Source: Candidatus Nitrosopumilus sp.
GTDB taxonomy: Archaea; Thermoproteota; Nitrososphaeria; Nitrososphaerales; Nitrosopumilaceae
Length of the DNA stretch: 6,911 bases
Reading direction: 5' to 3'
NCBI GenBank assembly: GCA_016784625.1
Contig: JADHUF010000059.1
Coordinates: 1 to 6,911, forward strand
Shown: positions 1-4,850 of the stretch, piece after piece
How positions within the stretch are numbered: the stretch's first letter is position 1
Layout of the letters: each line of letters begins with the position of its first letter
Translations under genes and position numbers: made by a program
The notes under the pieces: generated by a model
Seen by the model: the letters and a program-made list of their open reading frames with translations, nothing else
The model's database searches: none
Told to the model about the DNA's origin: nothing

Positions 1-254
1 CTTTGAATGATTTTTGGATGGTCTATATTTGTCCAATCTACAAATTGAGACAATAACACATACGTTTTCTCTGTTTTTCCATTTTTTACCTCCTTGACTA
101 AATCCTCTACTACTTCTGAAGCCTTTTTTTGATACCTTTCTTTACAAAACAAATCAAATGCTTTGATCCCACTCTTAACAACTCCTCTTCTACCATCACT
201 TTTGAAGCTGGCAAGGAACTCTTTTTCGGTTTTAGTCTCTGGGATGTATGACAT
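1..254 (-). CDS. Probable tyrosine recombinase/integrase, N-terminal part (runs off the left edge)
   Basis: This minus-strand frame is open from ATG at 254 to the window edge (84 codons seen). It begins MSYIPETKTEKEFLASF and continues with helical, Lys-rich sequence including 'GIKAFDLFCKERYQKK' (about residues 29-44) and 'TYVLLSQFVDWTNIDHP' (about 64-80). This resembles the SAM-like core-binding domain of thaumarchaeal phage-type integrases, which grips DNA ahead of the catalytic R..HxxR..Y domain. The catalytic domain would lie outside the window, so catalysis cannot be confirmed. ATG 254 is the first ATG after an in-frame TAA, and a TTATAAG box is centred 28 bp upstream, fitting a leaderless transcript. 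The gene reads away from a 29-bp repeat at 378-406 that also occurs at 4886-4914, which suits an integrase next to its attachment site. The family call is by recognition; another helical DNA-binding protein is possible. Confidence 0.6.
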   Translation of the reverse strand, partial: MSYIPETKTEKEFLASFKSDGRRGVVKSGIKAFDLFCKERYQKKASEVVEDLVKEVKNGKTEKTYVLLSQFVDWTNIDHPKIIQ

Positions 255-278
255 GCCTATTTTAGGTATGTTTGGTGG

Positions 279-285
279 TTATAAG
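279..285 (-). promoter_or_regulatory. TATA-like box of the integrase-like gene
   Basis: On the minus strand CTTATAA is centred about 28 bp upstream of the ATG at 254. This is the spacing expected for a leaderless archaeal transcript. No ribosome binding site precedes the ATG. Confidence 0.4.
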
Positions 286-377
286 AAACGGAGAAGTTTA
301 AGATTTGGTAGTATTCGCTCTCATTCAAAGTTGACCCAATCTTATGTTTCTCAGATTTAGAGAGTATGGCATCTTGT

Positions 378-406
378 AACATGGTACTAGTTGGTATACA
401 TGGTTT
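378..406. repeat. 29-bp direct repeat, left copy (possible attachment site)
   Basis: AACATGGTACTAGTTGGTA (378-396) is identical to 4886-4904. Three mismatched bases follow, then a shared ATGGTTT, so 26 of 29 positions match, in the same orientation, 4,508 bp apart. Both copies also have an AGTAT just upstream (9 versus 6 bases before the repeat). The copy sits in non-coding DNA 124 bp upstream of the start of a probable integrase gene, a typical position for an attachment site. No tRNA gene is visible at either copy. The att role is an inference; a dispersed repeat or a shared protein-binding site would look the same here. Confidence 0.6.
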
Positions 407-431
407 AACCTCATTTTTACACCTGTTGTGG

Positions 432-563
432 TTATTTGCTTGTTAACTTAATATCATGAAGTGAATCTTTCGTGTTAACATTTCTTTGAATCAATGAATA
501 ATCCCGCATAAATGGAATTTTAGATAAATAATTCCATACCCATCCCAAATTTTTAATGATCAT
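432..563 (-). CDS. Possible 43-aa hypothetical protein
   Basis: A minus-strand frame from ATG 563 to TAA 432 would encode a 43-residue basic peptide beginning MIIKNLGWVWNYLSKIPF and ending DSLHDIKLTSK. The amino-acid mix looks protein-like, with Trp, Tyr and charged residues. However, the frame is short and the DNA is AT-rich, there is no ribosome binding site, and its start would lie only 30 bp from the divergent start at 594, so the two promoters would collide. I recognise no family. It is listed as a weak candidate because it is the only coherent frame in this intergenic stretch. Confidence 0.2.
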   Translation of the reverse strand: MIIKNLGWVWNYLSKIPFMRDYSLIQRNVNTKDSLHDIKLTSK

Positions 564-572
564 TTTATTAAT
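563..572 (+). promoter_or_regulatory. TATA-like box of the cupredoxin gene
   Basis: TTTTATTAAT is centred about 26 bp upstream of the ATG at 594, with no Shine-Dalgarno sequence before the ATG. This fits a leaderless archaeal promoter. Confidence 0.4.
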
Positions 573-593
573 CACACATAAAATTACTATTTT

Positions 594-2336
594 ATGAAAT
601 TCATTTTTGCTATCTTAATGTTATTTTCATTTTCATTTCTATTCATTGATAATGTTTATGCAGAATTGGATTACTCCGATCTTCAAATTGATTCAAAATC
701 AACTCTTCTCTTTGAAGGTAAAGATACTAACATAATAGTAGTAACAATTGATCTAACAAACAATGGGAATGAATCTTTTGGTTCTTCTTGGATTGGTAAT
801 AATTTTTATCTAGTTTCTTCAAATACGTATTTTGATTCAATATCTTACTTAGGTGATGATTATCCCATAGGAGACAAAGCTTGTCCAGATAACCCTGAAA
901 TTCCTGCTAAAGTTACAAGAGAACTTACATTTTGTTATGAGGTGTCAAAAAACTTTCCAAATTCCTCATACAGTATAGAATTACTAAGTGCTGATCGAGA
1001 TTGGTGTGAAGAGTATGGGGGTAATCAATATTTTTCTGATCAATGTCAATCAATAACAAAAAGCATCAAAAGCCCAACTAAAACCGATTATGATGAATAT
1101 AAGAAAAAATTTATTTTAAAAAACACAGACATAAAGATTGATTTTAACTCTATTGAATTAATTGAACAACCCGGATTCAATATTTTAAAAATAGATTTTG
1201 ATGTGACCAATATTTCATCAGATGAAATAGATTACTACACATCAAACGTTTTTGCTACCGCAAATGAGATATCTTATACATCTGAAAGATATGATTTGAC
1301 AAATTTGGGATATGGTGAAGAGGAATGTCAATCATATGGTATAGAAATCAATCCAAAACTAACAAAATCTTATTCATATTGTTTTGAAGTGCCTCAAGGA
1401 AACAATATTTTTGATCTTTCCATAAGAGAAGGAAATTTTGATAGTTGTGATGGTGGTTATAGTGATTGTACTGAATATATTCTCAATATCAGCAATCCAA
1501 AATTTGTTGCATTAGACGCACCAAAATCAAGTGTTTCTGAACCTGATTATGTAAGAACCAACCAAATTAGTATCGTTCCTAATAGTTCTGTTCCAGGTTG
1601 TCAAGAAGAATACAATTGTTATTCACCTTGGCATGTTGTTGCTAAAAATGGTGAAACGATTACTTGGTATAATGATGATTCAGCTGCACATACTGTAACA
1701 AGTGGATATTCTGATTTCTTTTATGATGATGCAGGAATTGATGACGTATTCGATTCTGGATTAATGATGTCAGGCGAAAGTTTTTCATATACATTAGATG
1801 TTTCTGCCCCAACCACTTACGAGTATTTTTGTTTAGTTCACCCTTGGATGGATGGTTCAATTAAAGTAGAATATACAAAACCAACACCTACAACAACACA
1901 ACCAACCTCATCAATTTCCAATGAACCAACATTTGTAGACAAATCAAAAGATCCTCAAACTTACGTTGATAGATACAACAATGAACCTGAATACAAAAAA
2001 TGGTTTGATGAAAACTATCCAAATTACACAATTTATGAGGCAGTAGGTATACCAGAACCAAAATCTAACGGTTTAGCTTCATTTGTAGACAAATCAAAAG
2101 ATCCTCAAACTTACGTTGATAGATACAACAATGAACCTGAATACAAAAAATGGTTTGATGATAACTATTCTCAATACTCTTCAATTGAAGAAGCAGTAGG
2201 CCTTACTCTAACTGAAAAAATTCCGAGCTGGGTGAAAAATATCTTTGGATGGTATGCTCAAGATCAGGTTTCTGAAGATGAATTACTTAATGCAATAAAA
2301 TATCTGATTAATCAGAAAATTTTGATAGTAGATTAG
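594..2336 (+). CDS. Secreted multidomain blue-copper (plastocyanin-like) protein
   Basis: This 580-aa protein is probably exported and anchored or retained at the cell surface. Residues 1-23 form a signal peptide (hydrophobic core, then VYA before E24). Residues about 24-160 and 173-302 are two related beta-rich domains, each with four cysteines (C97, C114, C138, C151; C245, C263, C285, C292), resembling DUF4352-like immunoglobulin-type domains. Residues about 320-427 are a cupredoxin with type 1 copper ligands H366 (AAHTVTSG), C413, H416 and M419 (FCLVHPWM), so it should bind copper and could carry electrons. A Thr/Pro/Ser linker follows (428-443), then two copies of a 'FVDKSKDPQTYVDRYNNEP' repeat at 447 and 497. 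The tail, from 543, is an IPSWVKNIFGWYAQDQVSEDE-type module that is also present in the nuclease at 5244-6101. Copper proteins of this kind are abundant in ammonia-oxidising archaea, where they replace haem carriers. The partner of this one is unknown. Confidence 0.85.
   Translation: MKFIFAILMLFSFSFLFIDNVYAELDYSDLQIDSKSTLLFEGKDTNIIVVTIDLTNNGNESFGSSWIGNNFYLVSSNTYFDSISYLGDDYPIGDKACPDNPEIPAKVTRELTFCYEVSKNFPNSSYSIELLSADRDWCEEYGGNQYFSDQCQSITKSIKSPTKTDYDEYKKKFILKNTDIKIDFNSIELIEQPGFNILKIDFDVTNISSDEIDYYTSNVFATANEISYTSERYDLTNLGYGEEECQSYGIEINPKLTKSYSYCFEVPQGNNIFDLSIREGNFDSCDGGYSDCTEYILNISNPKFVALDAPKSSVSEPDYVRTNQISIVPNSSVPGCQEEYNCYSPWHVVAKNGETITWYNDDSAAHTVTSGYSDFFYDDAGIDDVFDSGLMMSGESFSYTLDVSAPTTYEYFCLVHPWMDGSIKVEYTKPTPTTTQPTSSISNEPTFVDKSKDPQTYVDRYNNEPEYKKWFDENYPNYTIYEAVGIPEPKSNGLASFVDKSKDPQTYVDRYNNEPEYKKWFDDNYSQYSSIEEAVGLTLTEKIPSWVKNIFGWYAQDQVSEDELLNAIKYLINQKILIVD
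1930..2018 (+). repeat. Intragenic repeat, unit 1
   Basis: Bases 1930-2011 are identical to 2080-2161 (82 of 82), at an offset of exactly 150 bp (50 codons). After one mismatch, six more bases match. The unit encodes FVDKSKDPQTYVDRYNNEPE followed by YKKWFD.NY. The sequences after the identical block diverge strongly, which suggests recent duplication or gene conversion of the core only. Confidence 0.9.
2080..2168 (+). repeat. Intragenic repeat, unit 2
   Basis: This is the second copy of the repeat at 1930-2018, in frame within the C-terminal part of the cupredoxin gene. It is followed by a diverged 'SSIEEAVGL' segment, equivalent to 'YTIYEAVGI' after unit 1. Confidence 0.9.
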
Positions 2337-2343
2337 ATTTATA

Positions 2344-2380
2344 ATTAATTTTTTCACAGAAATTTTCAAAATTCTATGTG
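2344..2380. terminator. T-rich tract and hairpin between convergent genes
   Basis: The cupredoxin gene ends at 2336 and the opposing operon ends at 2434. Between them is an AATTAATTTTTTC tract (2343-2355), followed by an imperfect hairpin with arms AGAAATTTT (2358-2366) and AAAATTCT (2368-2375). CACA and TGTG extend the stem outward with a small bulge. T-rich runs end transcription in archaea, so this could serve the plus-strand gene. The role of the hairpin is uncertain. Confidence 0.4.
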
Positions 2381-2433
2381 TAGACCCGATTTATCGTATA
2401 CAGGTTTGATTGCTCGTGGAAATTTGCCTGAAT

Positions 2434-3258
2434 TTATAATCTATTTTCTATTATCTCATAATTGCCTCCTGAAAAAACAACCAATGCCATCTTTTGTGGC
2501 ATTCCTTTATTCATTTGATCATGTGCGTTTAGATGATTCAATACTTCTTCGTAATTATCAGTTGGAATAACATACAACACATCATACTCTATCTTTTTAT
2601 TTTCAGCATCTGGCCATAATCCGTAATAGATCCTCTCATATGGTAAATCATTTTCTATGTATTTTTCATATTTTGGGAAATCACTGATGTCATATTGTTG
2701 TCTTGTGACTGCAATCATACTTACTGGTTTACCGTTTTTGGATTCTATTTCATGAATTTTTTTTAAAGATATTCTATCTCCTTCCTCATCAAAATATACT
2801 GGTTGGCTTTTTTCTGTAAAATCAACCTCGTTTTCACTAAACCCTCTTTGGATTTTTTGATATATTGGATTATTTGTTCTAATCAAATCTCGTGGGTCAG
2901 ACCATGCATTCCAGGTTTGTTCTAATGTTAGTTTTAATTTTGAAGCATAGATAGTATCAATAAATTCCAGTTTGATGTGAGGAAATTCATTTATTGTGGA
3001 ATCTTCCCTTGTTAAATCCCATTTTTTAAATTCATTTCCAAGGTACGTTGAATTACCCTCGTTAATCTCAAATGCATCTTTAAGATAGATTCGATGTCCT
3101 TCAACACAATCAAGTATTCCAACATACATCTCAGAATAATATTCATGTTCTATTACAATATCTTTCATAATGAATATTAGTGGAAAATCTCGATATGATT
3201 CCAAACTTTCTGCATTTTTTTCAATTTTTACAAAAATGTCATTGCGATTATTATTCAT
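2434..3258 (-). CDS. Hypothetical protein, 274 aa, last gene of the minus-strand operon
   Basis: I do not recognise this family. The protein has no signal peptide and no membrane segment, and is rich in Asp, Glu, Tyr and Lys, so it should be cytoplasmic. Residues about 32-66 (MKDIVIEHEYYSEMYVGILD, then a stretch ending YLKDAFEI) show the strand pattern 'yxGxLxxxxGxxIxLkdAxEI' of small SH3/Sm-like beta barrels, and residues 92-105 (FPHIKLEFIDTIYA) could be a closing strand. This is a weak structural guess. The second half (about 175-274) alternates strands and helices and ends ALVVFSGGNYEIIENRL. The start at 3258 overlaps the stop of the upstream zinc-ribbon gene by eight bases (ATGAATAA read on the minus strand), with GGAGG about 11 bases upstream, so translation is probably coupled. 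It belongs to a tight four-gene operon divergent from the HTH-CBS regulator. Confidence 0.8.
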   Translation of the reverse strand: MNNNRNDIFVKIEKNAESLESYRDFPLIFIMKDIVIEHEYYSEMYVGILDCVEGHRIYLKDAFEINEGNSTYLGNEFKKWDLTREDSTINEFPHIKLEFIDTIYASKLKLTLEQTWNAWSDPRDLIRTNNPIYQKIQRGFSENEVDFTEKSQPVYFDEEGDRISLKKIHEIESKNGKPVSMIAVTRQQYDISDFPKYEKYIENDLPYERIYYGLWPDAENKKIEYDVLYVIPTDNYEEVLNHLNAHDQMNKGMPQKMALVVFSGGNYEIIENRL

Positions 3259-3595
3259 CTATTATCACGCCTCCATCAAAACATCCCTTACATATCCAAT
3301 TTGGTTTTTCAGAATCTTTTTCCAAGGTTCCCCATTGATTTTCTCCTTTGATTTTTTCCCATCTGTTTTCAAGTATGATTCTTTTTTCATCTATTAATTT
3401 ATCCCATTTGCTTTGCAATCTGGGAGTAAATCGAGGATCATAGAAAATTACAACCCTAGTTGAATTACACTTTGGACAATACACAGGATATCCGGGAGAT
3501 ATTGAGGTTATCATTACCTTTTTTCTAAGAGGTCGATCGTAAGTCATTTCAAGTCTGTTTTCGCTTCTATCTTTTTGTTCATTGAAAGATCTCAT
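3251..3595 (-). CDS. Zinc-ribbon hypothetical protein
   Basis: This is a small cytoplasmic protein with two widely spaced CxxC pairs: YCPKCNS (C40, C43 from the start chosen here) and WICKGCFDGG (C102, C105). Together they could form one four-cysteine zinc ribbon. Between them lies 'RVVIFYDPRFTPRLQSKWDK' and a charged helical stretch. The layout recalls short prokaryotic zinc-ribbon proteins of the type CPKCxS...YxxP...PxWxCxxC, but I cannot name a family. The start is uncertain. ATG 3595 (used here) overlaps the upstream gene by 17 bases with AAGGA directly before it; ATG 3616, ATG 3547 and ATG 3514 are alternatives, and the zinc-ribbon part is in frame from all of them. Its stop overlaps the start of the 274-aa gene by eight bases, placing it third in the operon. 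Nucleic-acid or protein binding is a reasonable guess for the ribbon, not something the sequence shows. Confidence 0.7.
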   Translation of the reverse strand: MRSFNEQKDRSENRLEMTYDRPLRKKVMITSISPGYPVYCPKCNSTRVVIFYDPRFTPRLQSKWDKLIDEKRIILENRWEKIKGENQWGTLEKDSEKPNWICKGCFDGGVIIDE

Positions 3596-3776
3596 TCCTT
3601 GTATGAAACAATTCATAGGCAACTTGATTCAACCCTGATACTAATTCTGCAGTTGCATCTAGGCCTAGAAACAAATGCACATTTCCACAAGCAACAATGA
3701 TGCCTGGTTTACTGTCATTGTCCTTTGCTTCATGTAATGTGAGGAATTTTCCCTCAAAAATGGTGTCTCCCATCAT
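3579..3776 (-). CDS. Small hypothetical protein, 65 aa
   Basis: This is the second gene of the minus-strand operon. The protein begins MMGDTIFEGKFLTLHEA and reads as a few beta strands (about 5-37, including GIIVACGNVHLFLGL) followed by one helix (about 39-63, DATAELVSGLNQVAYELF). It has no signal peptide or membrane segment, and I recognise no family. Two ATGs stand side by side. A perfect Shine-Dalgarno sequence GGAGGTGA (3778-3785, read on the minus strand) lies just upstream. The GGAGG core is four bases from the first ATG (3776) and seven from the second (3773), so the second may be the real start. The first ATG overlaps the upstream 40-aa gene's stop as ATGA, a classic translational-coupling junction. 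Confidence 0.65.
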   Translation of the reverse strand: MMGDTIFEGKFLTLHEAKDNDSKPGIIVACGNVHLFLGLDATAELVSGLNQVAYELFHTRNEIFQ

Positions 3777-3895
3777 CTCACCTCCTCACAATTACAATTG
3801 CTTTGCTCTGCACCTGTTTTACTATCTTTTTCCAGTGGAGTGCATTCTGGATTTTTTTTAGGCTCTAGTTGCCTATTGCTATGTGTTTTAGACAT
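3773..3895 (-). CDS. Small hypothetical protein, 40 aa, first gene of the operon
   Basis: ATG 3895 opens a 40-codon frame beginning MSKTHSNRQLEPKKNPECTP and ending EQSNCNCEEVR, stopping at TGA 3773-3775. It is polar and probably disordered, with a CNC motif near the C-terminus and a third cysteine at residue 18; metal binding is possible but not shown. Support for its being a gene comes from context. A TATA-like CCTATATC lies about 25 bp upstream of the ATG, giving a leaderless promoter. Its last codons contain a perfect GGAGGTGA, and its stop overlaps the next ATG as ATGA, so it may act as a leader whose translation feeds the downstream genes. I recognise no family. A pure leader-peptide role is an alternative to a functional protein. 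Confidence 0.55.
   Translation of the reverse strand: MSKTHSNRQLEPKKNPECTPLEKDSKTGAEQSNCNCEEVR
3778..3785 (-). promoter_or_regulatory. Perfect Shine-Dalgarno sequence inside the operon
   Basis: GGAGGTGA on the minus strand fully complements the usual archaeal 16S rRNA 3' end. It lies inside the last codons of the 40-aa gene and serves the 65-aa gene. Apart from a weaker GGAGG ahead of the 274-aa gene, it is the only strong ribosome binding site I see. Most genes here look leaderless, so this marks the 65-aa gene as internal to an operon. Confidence 0.7.
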
Positions 3896-3906
3896 GATTA
3901 GTATTG

Positions 3907-3950
3907 TCAAATGTTTGATATAGGATACACTATCAAATGGTCAGGATACT
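3907..3950. promoter_or_regulatory. Palindromic operator-like region between the divergent operon and the HTH-CBS gene
   Basis: Three TCAAA/TTTGA half-sites occur at 3907-3911, 3914-3918 and 3933-3937. The last two belong to a perfect 7-bp inverted repeat, TTTGATA (3914-3920) and TATCAAA (3931-3937), with a 10-base spacer. AGGATAC occurs twice (3922-3928 and 3943-3949), exactly 21 bp apart, about two helical turns. The minus-strand TATA-like CCTATATC (3917-3924) lies in the left arm, and the plus-strand TAAATAT (3957-3963) begins just right of the second AGGATAC. A dimer bound here would block the operon promoter and touch its own. The adjacent HTH-CBS protein is the obvious candidate, by inference. 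Confidence 0.55.
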
Positions 3951-3956
3951 AACAAC

Positions 3957-3963
3957 TAAATAT
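3957..3963 (+). promoter_or_regulatory. TATA-like box of the HTH-CBS regulator gene
   Basis: TAAATAT is centred about 24 bp upstream of ATG 3984, with no Shine-Dalgarno sequence, which suits a leaderless promoter. It lies 7 bases to the right of the second AGGATAC operator-like repeat, so autoregulation is plausible. Confidence 0.4.
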
Positions 3964-3983
3964 CATTGTATGAATAATTACTC

Positions 3984-4544
3984 ATGTGGCTACCTGATCC
4001 AAAAGACATTATCTCTCTTAGAAAAAAGATGGGATTAACGCAGAGACAACTTGCAAGTAAATGTGGATTAAGTTTTGCATGGATTTATCAAGTTGAAAAT
4101 GAAGACATCAAAGATCCTAGTTATTCTAAATTAAAAAAAATTGCTGACTACTATGAAATCCAAAAAAAAAATACTGGTTGGACAGCTGGTGATATTTGTA
4201 ATACTAACATTGTAGTTGCAGAAATAGGTCAATCATTAAAAAAAGTTAATGAAAAAATGATCAACAAAGGATTTTCACAAATTCCAGTACTAAAAAAAAA
4301 TAAATGTGTTGGAATGCTTACTGATAAAACTGTTGCAGTATTTTTTGCTTTAGATAAATCAAAAATCATGATTAATGAAAAAATGTTAGAACCTGTTCCT
4401 CCAACTGTTGATTTTACCAGTCCTGCAAAAATTCTTCAAGAAATTTTTAATTATTTTGATAGTGTTCTAGTAGAAAAGAAAGGAACTTTGTATGGCATTA
4501 TAGTAATACAAGATTTGAATAAACTATCTGAATTTAAAAAATAA
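3984..4544 (+). CDS. HTH (XRE-type) transcriptional regulator with paired CBS domains
   Basis: This 186-aa protein matches the archaeal COG3620 layout. Residues about 7-58 are a Cro/C1-type helix-turn-helix (DIISLRKKMGLTQRQLASKC, then GLSFAWIYQVENEDIKDPSYSKLKKIADYY), and residues about 68-122 and 130-182 are two CBS repeats (ISQLP-like 'FSQIPVLKKNKCVGMLTDK' in the first, 'LYGIIVIQDLNKL' in the second). CBS pairs commonly sense adenine nucleotides or related ligands, so this is probably a ligand-responsive DNA-binding regulator in the cytoplasm; the ligand cannot be read from the sequence. The gene is divergent from the four-gene operon at 2434-3895, with palindromic sites between them, so it probably controls that operon and itself. 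The gene contains three long adenine runs (8, 10 and 9 bases at 4133-4140, 4162-4171 and 4292-4300). Confidence 0.85.
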   Translation: MWLPDPKDIISLRKKMGLTQRQLASKCGLSFAWIYQVENEDIKDPSYSKLKKIADYYEIQKKNTGWTAGDICNTNIVVAEIGQSLKKVNEKMINKGFSQIPVLKKNKCVGMLTDKTVAVFFALDKSKIMINEKMLEPVPPTVDFTSPAKILQEIFNYFDSVLVEKKGTLYGIIVIQDLNKLSEFKK

Positions 4545-4548
4545 TGTG

Positions 4549-4555
4549 TAAATAA
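4549..4555 (+). promoter_or_regulatory. TATA-like box of the cysteine-rich protein gene
   Basis: TAAATAA is centred about 25 bp upstream of ATG 4577, in the 32-base gap after the HTH-CBS gene. The cysteine-rich gene may therefore have its own leaderless transcript in addition to read-through. Confidence 0.35.
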
Positions 4556-4576
4556 TAGAACTGTTAACAAAAAACA

Positions 4577-4840
4577 ATGGTTGAAATTTGTGAATATTGC
4601 AAAAAAGAATACTCTGGGAATAGTTGCATAGGATATTTTATAATTAAAGGGAAAAAATTTGAGCGAATCAAATTTGGTGATGAATCAGACGATTGGGGTA
4701 AAGATTCAGGTTCATGTGGTGATTGTGGAGTTAAAGTAGGTCAAATTCATCATTGGGAATGTGATGTTGAAAGATGTCCAAAATGTGATGGCCAGGCATT
4801 AGGTTGTGAATGCCATGATGAATTTCTTTTTGAATATTGA
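4577..4840 (+). CDS. Cysteine-rich zinc-binding hypothetical protein, 87 aa
   Basis: The protein has an N-terminal CEYC knuckle (C5, C8), C17, then CGDC (C47, C50), HHWEC (H58, H59, C62), CPKC (C67, C70) and CEC (C77, C79). The C-terminal half follows the pattern CxxCGxxxGxxHHxxCDVExCPxCxGQxxxCxC. I recognise this from short uncharacterised proteins scattered through bacteria and archaea, often in accessory DNA. The number of Cys and His residues would allow two or more zinc sites. It is presumably cytoplasmic, as there is no signal peptide or membrane segment. Its function is unknown; zinc-mediated nucleic-acid or protein contact is a guess. It follows the HTH-CBS gene by 32 bases and is the last gene before the right-hand 29-bp repeat, so it may be part of the transferred segment. 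Confidence 0.75.
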   Translation: MVEICEYCKKEYSGNSCIGYFIIKGKKFERIKFGDESDDWGKDSGSCGDCGVKVGQIHHWECDVERCPKCDGQALGCECHDEFLFEY

Positions 4841-4850
4841 TGTATTTTGA

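Larger units (their letters stand above)
255..593. other. Intergenic region between the integrase-like gene and the cupredoxin gene
   Basis: About 340 bases separate two divergent genes. The region holds the integrase promoter (279-285), the left 29-bp repeat (378-406), a small palindrome GGTTTAACC (402-410) at the repeat's right end, two GTTAAC palindromes (442-447 and 474-479), the promoter of the cupredoxin gene (563-572) and one weak minus-strand short frame (432-563). I see no RNA gene and no tRNA-like fold here. Confidence 0.5.

Noticed and set aside
163..360. Plus-strand open frame of 65 codons
   Set aside because: It lies mainly antisense to the integrase-like frame, which has a better start, promoter and protein character.
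384..396. Resemblance of 'CTAGTTGGTA' in the repeat to a tRNA D-arm
   Set aside because: No acceptor stem, anticodon stem or GGTTC T-loop can be built around either copy, and the surroundings are too AT-rich.
442..480. GTTAAC palindromes at 442-447 and 474-479 (another at 4563-4568)
   Set aside because: Six- to eight-base palindromes of this composition are expected by chance in AT-rich DNA, and their positions relative to promoters differ.
1660..1860. Minus-strand open frame within the cupredoxin gene
   Set aside because: It is antisense to the copper-binding region; its His/Asn-rich translation is a by-product of the real coding strand.
2376..2570. Plus-strand open frame overlapping the end of the 274-aa gene
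   Set aside because: It is mostly antisense to a better-supported gene and has no promoter or ribosome binding site.
3170..3397. Plus-strand open frame, Phe-rich
   Set aside because: It is antisense to the junction of two operon genes; the Phe-rich sequence is complementary to Lys/Glu codons.
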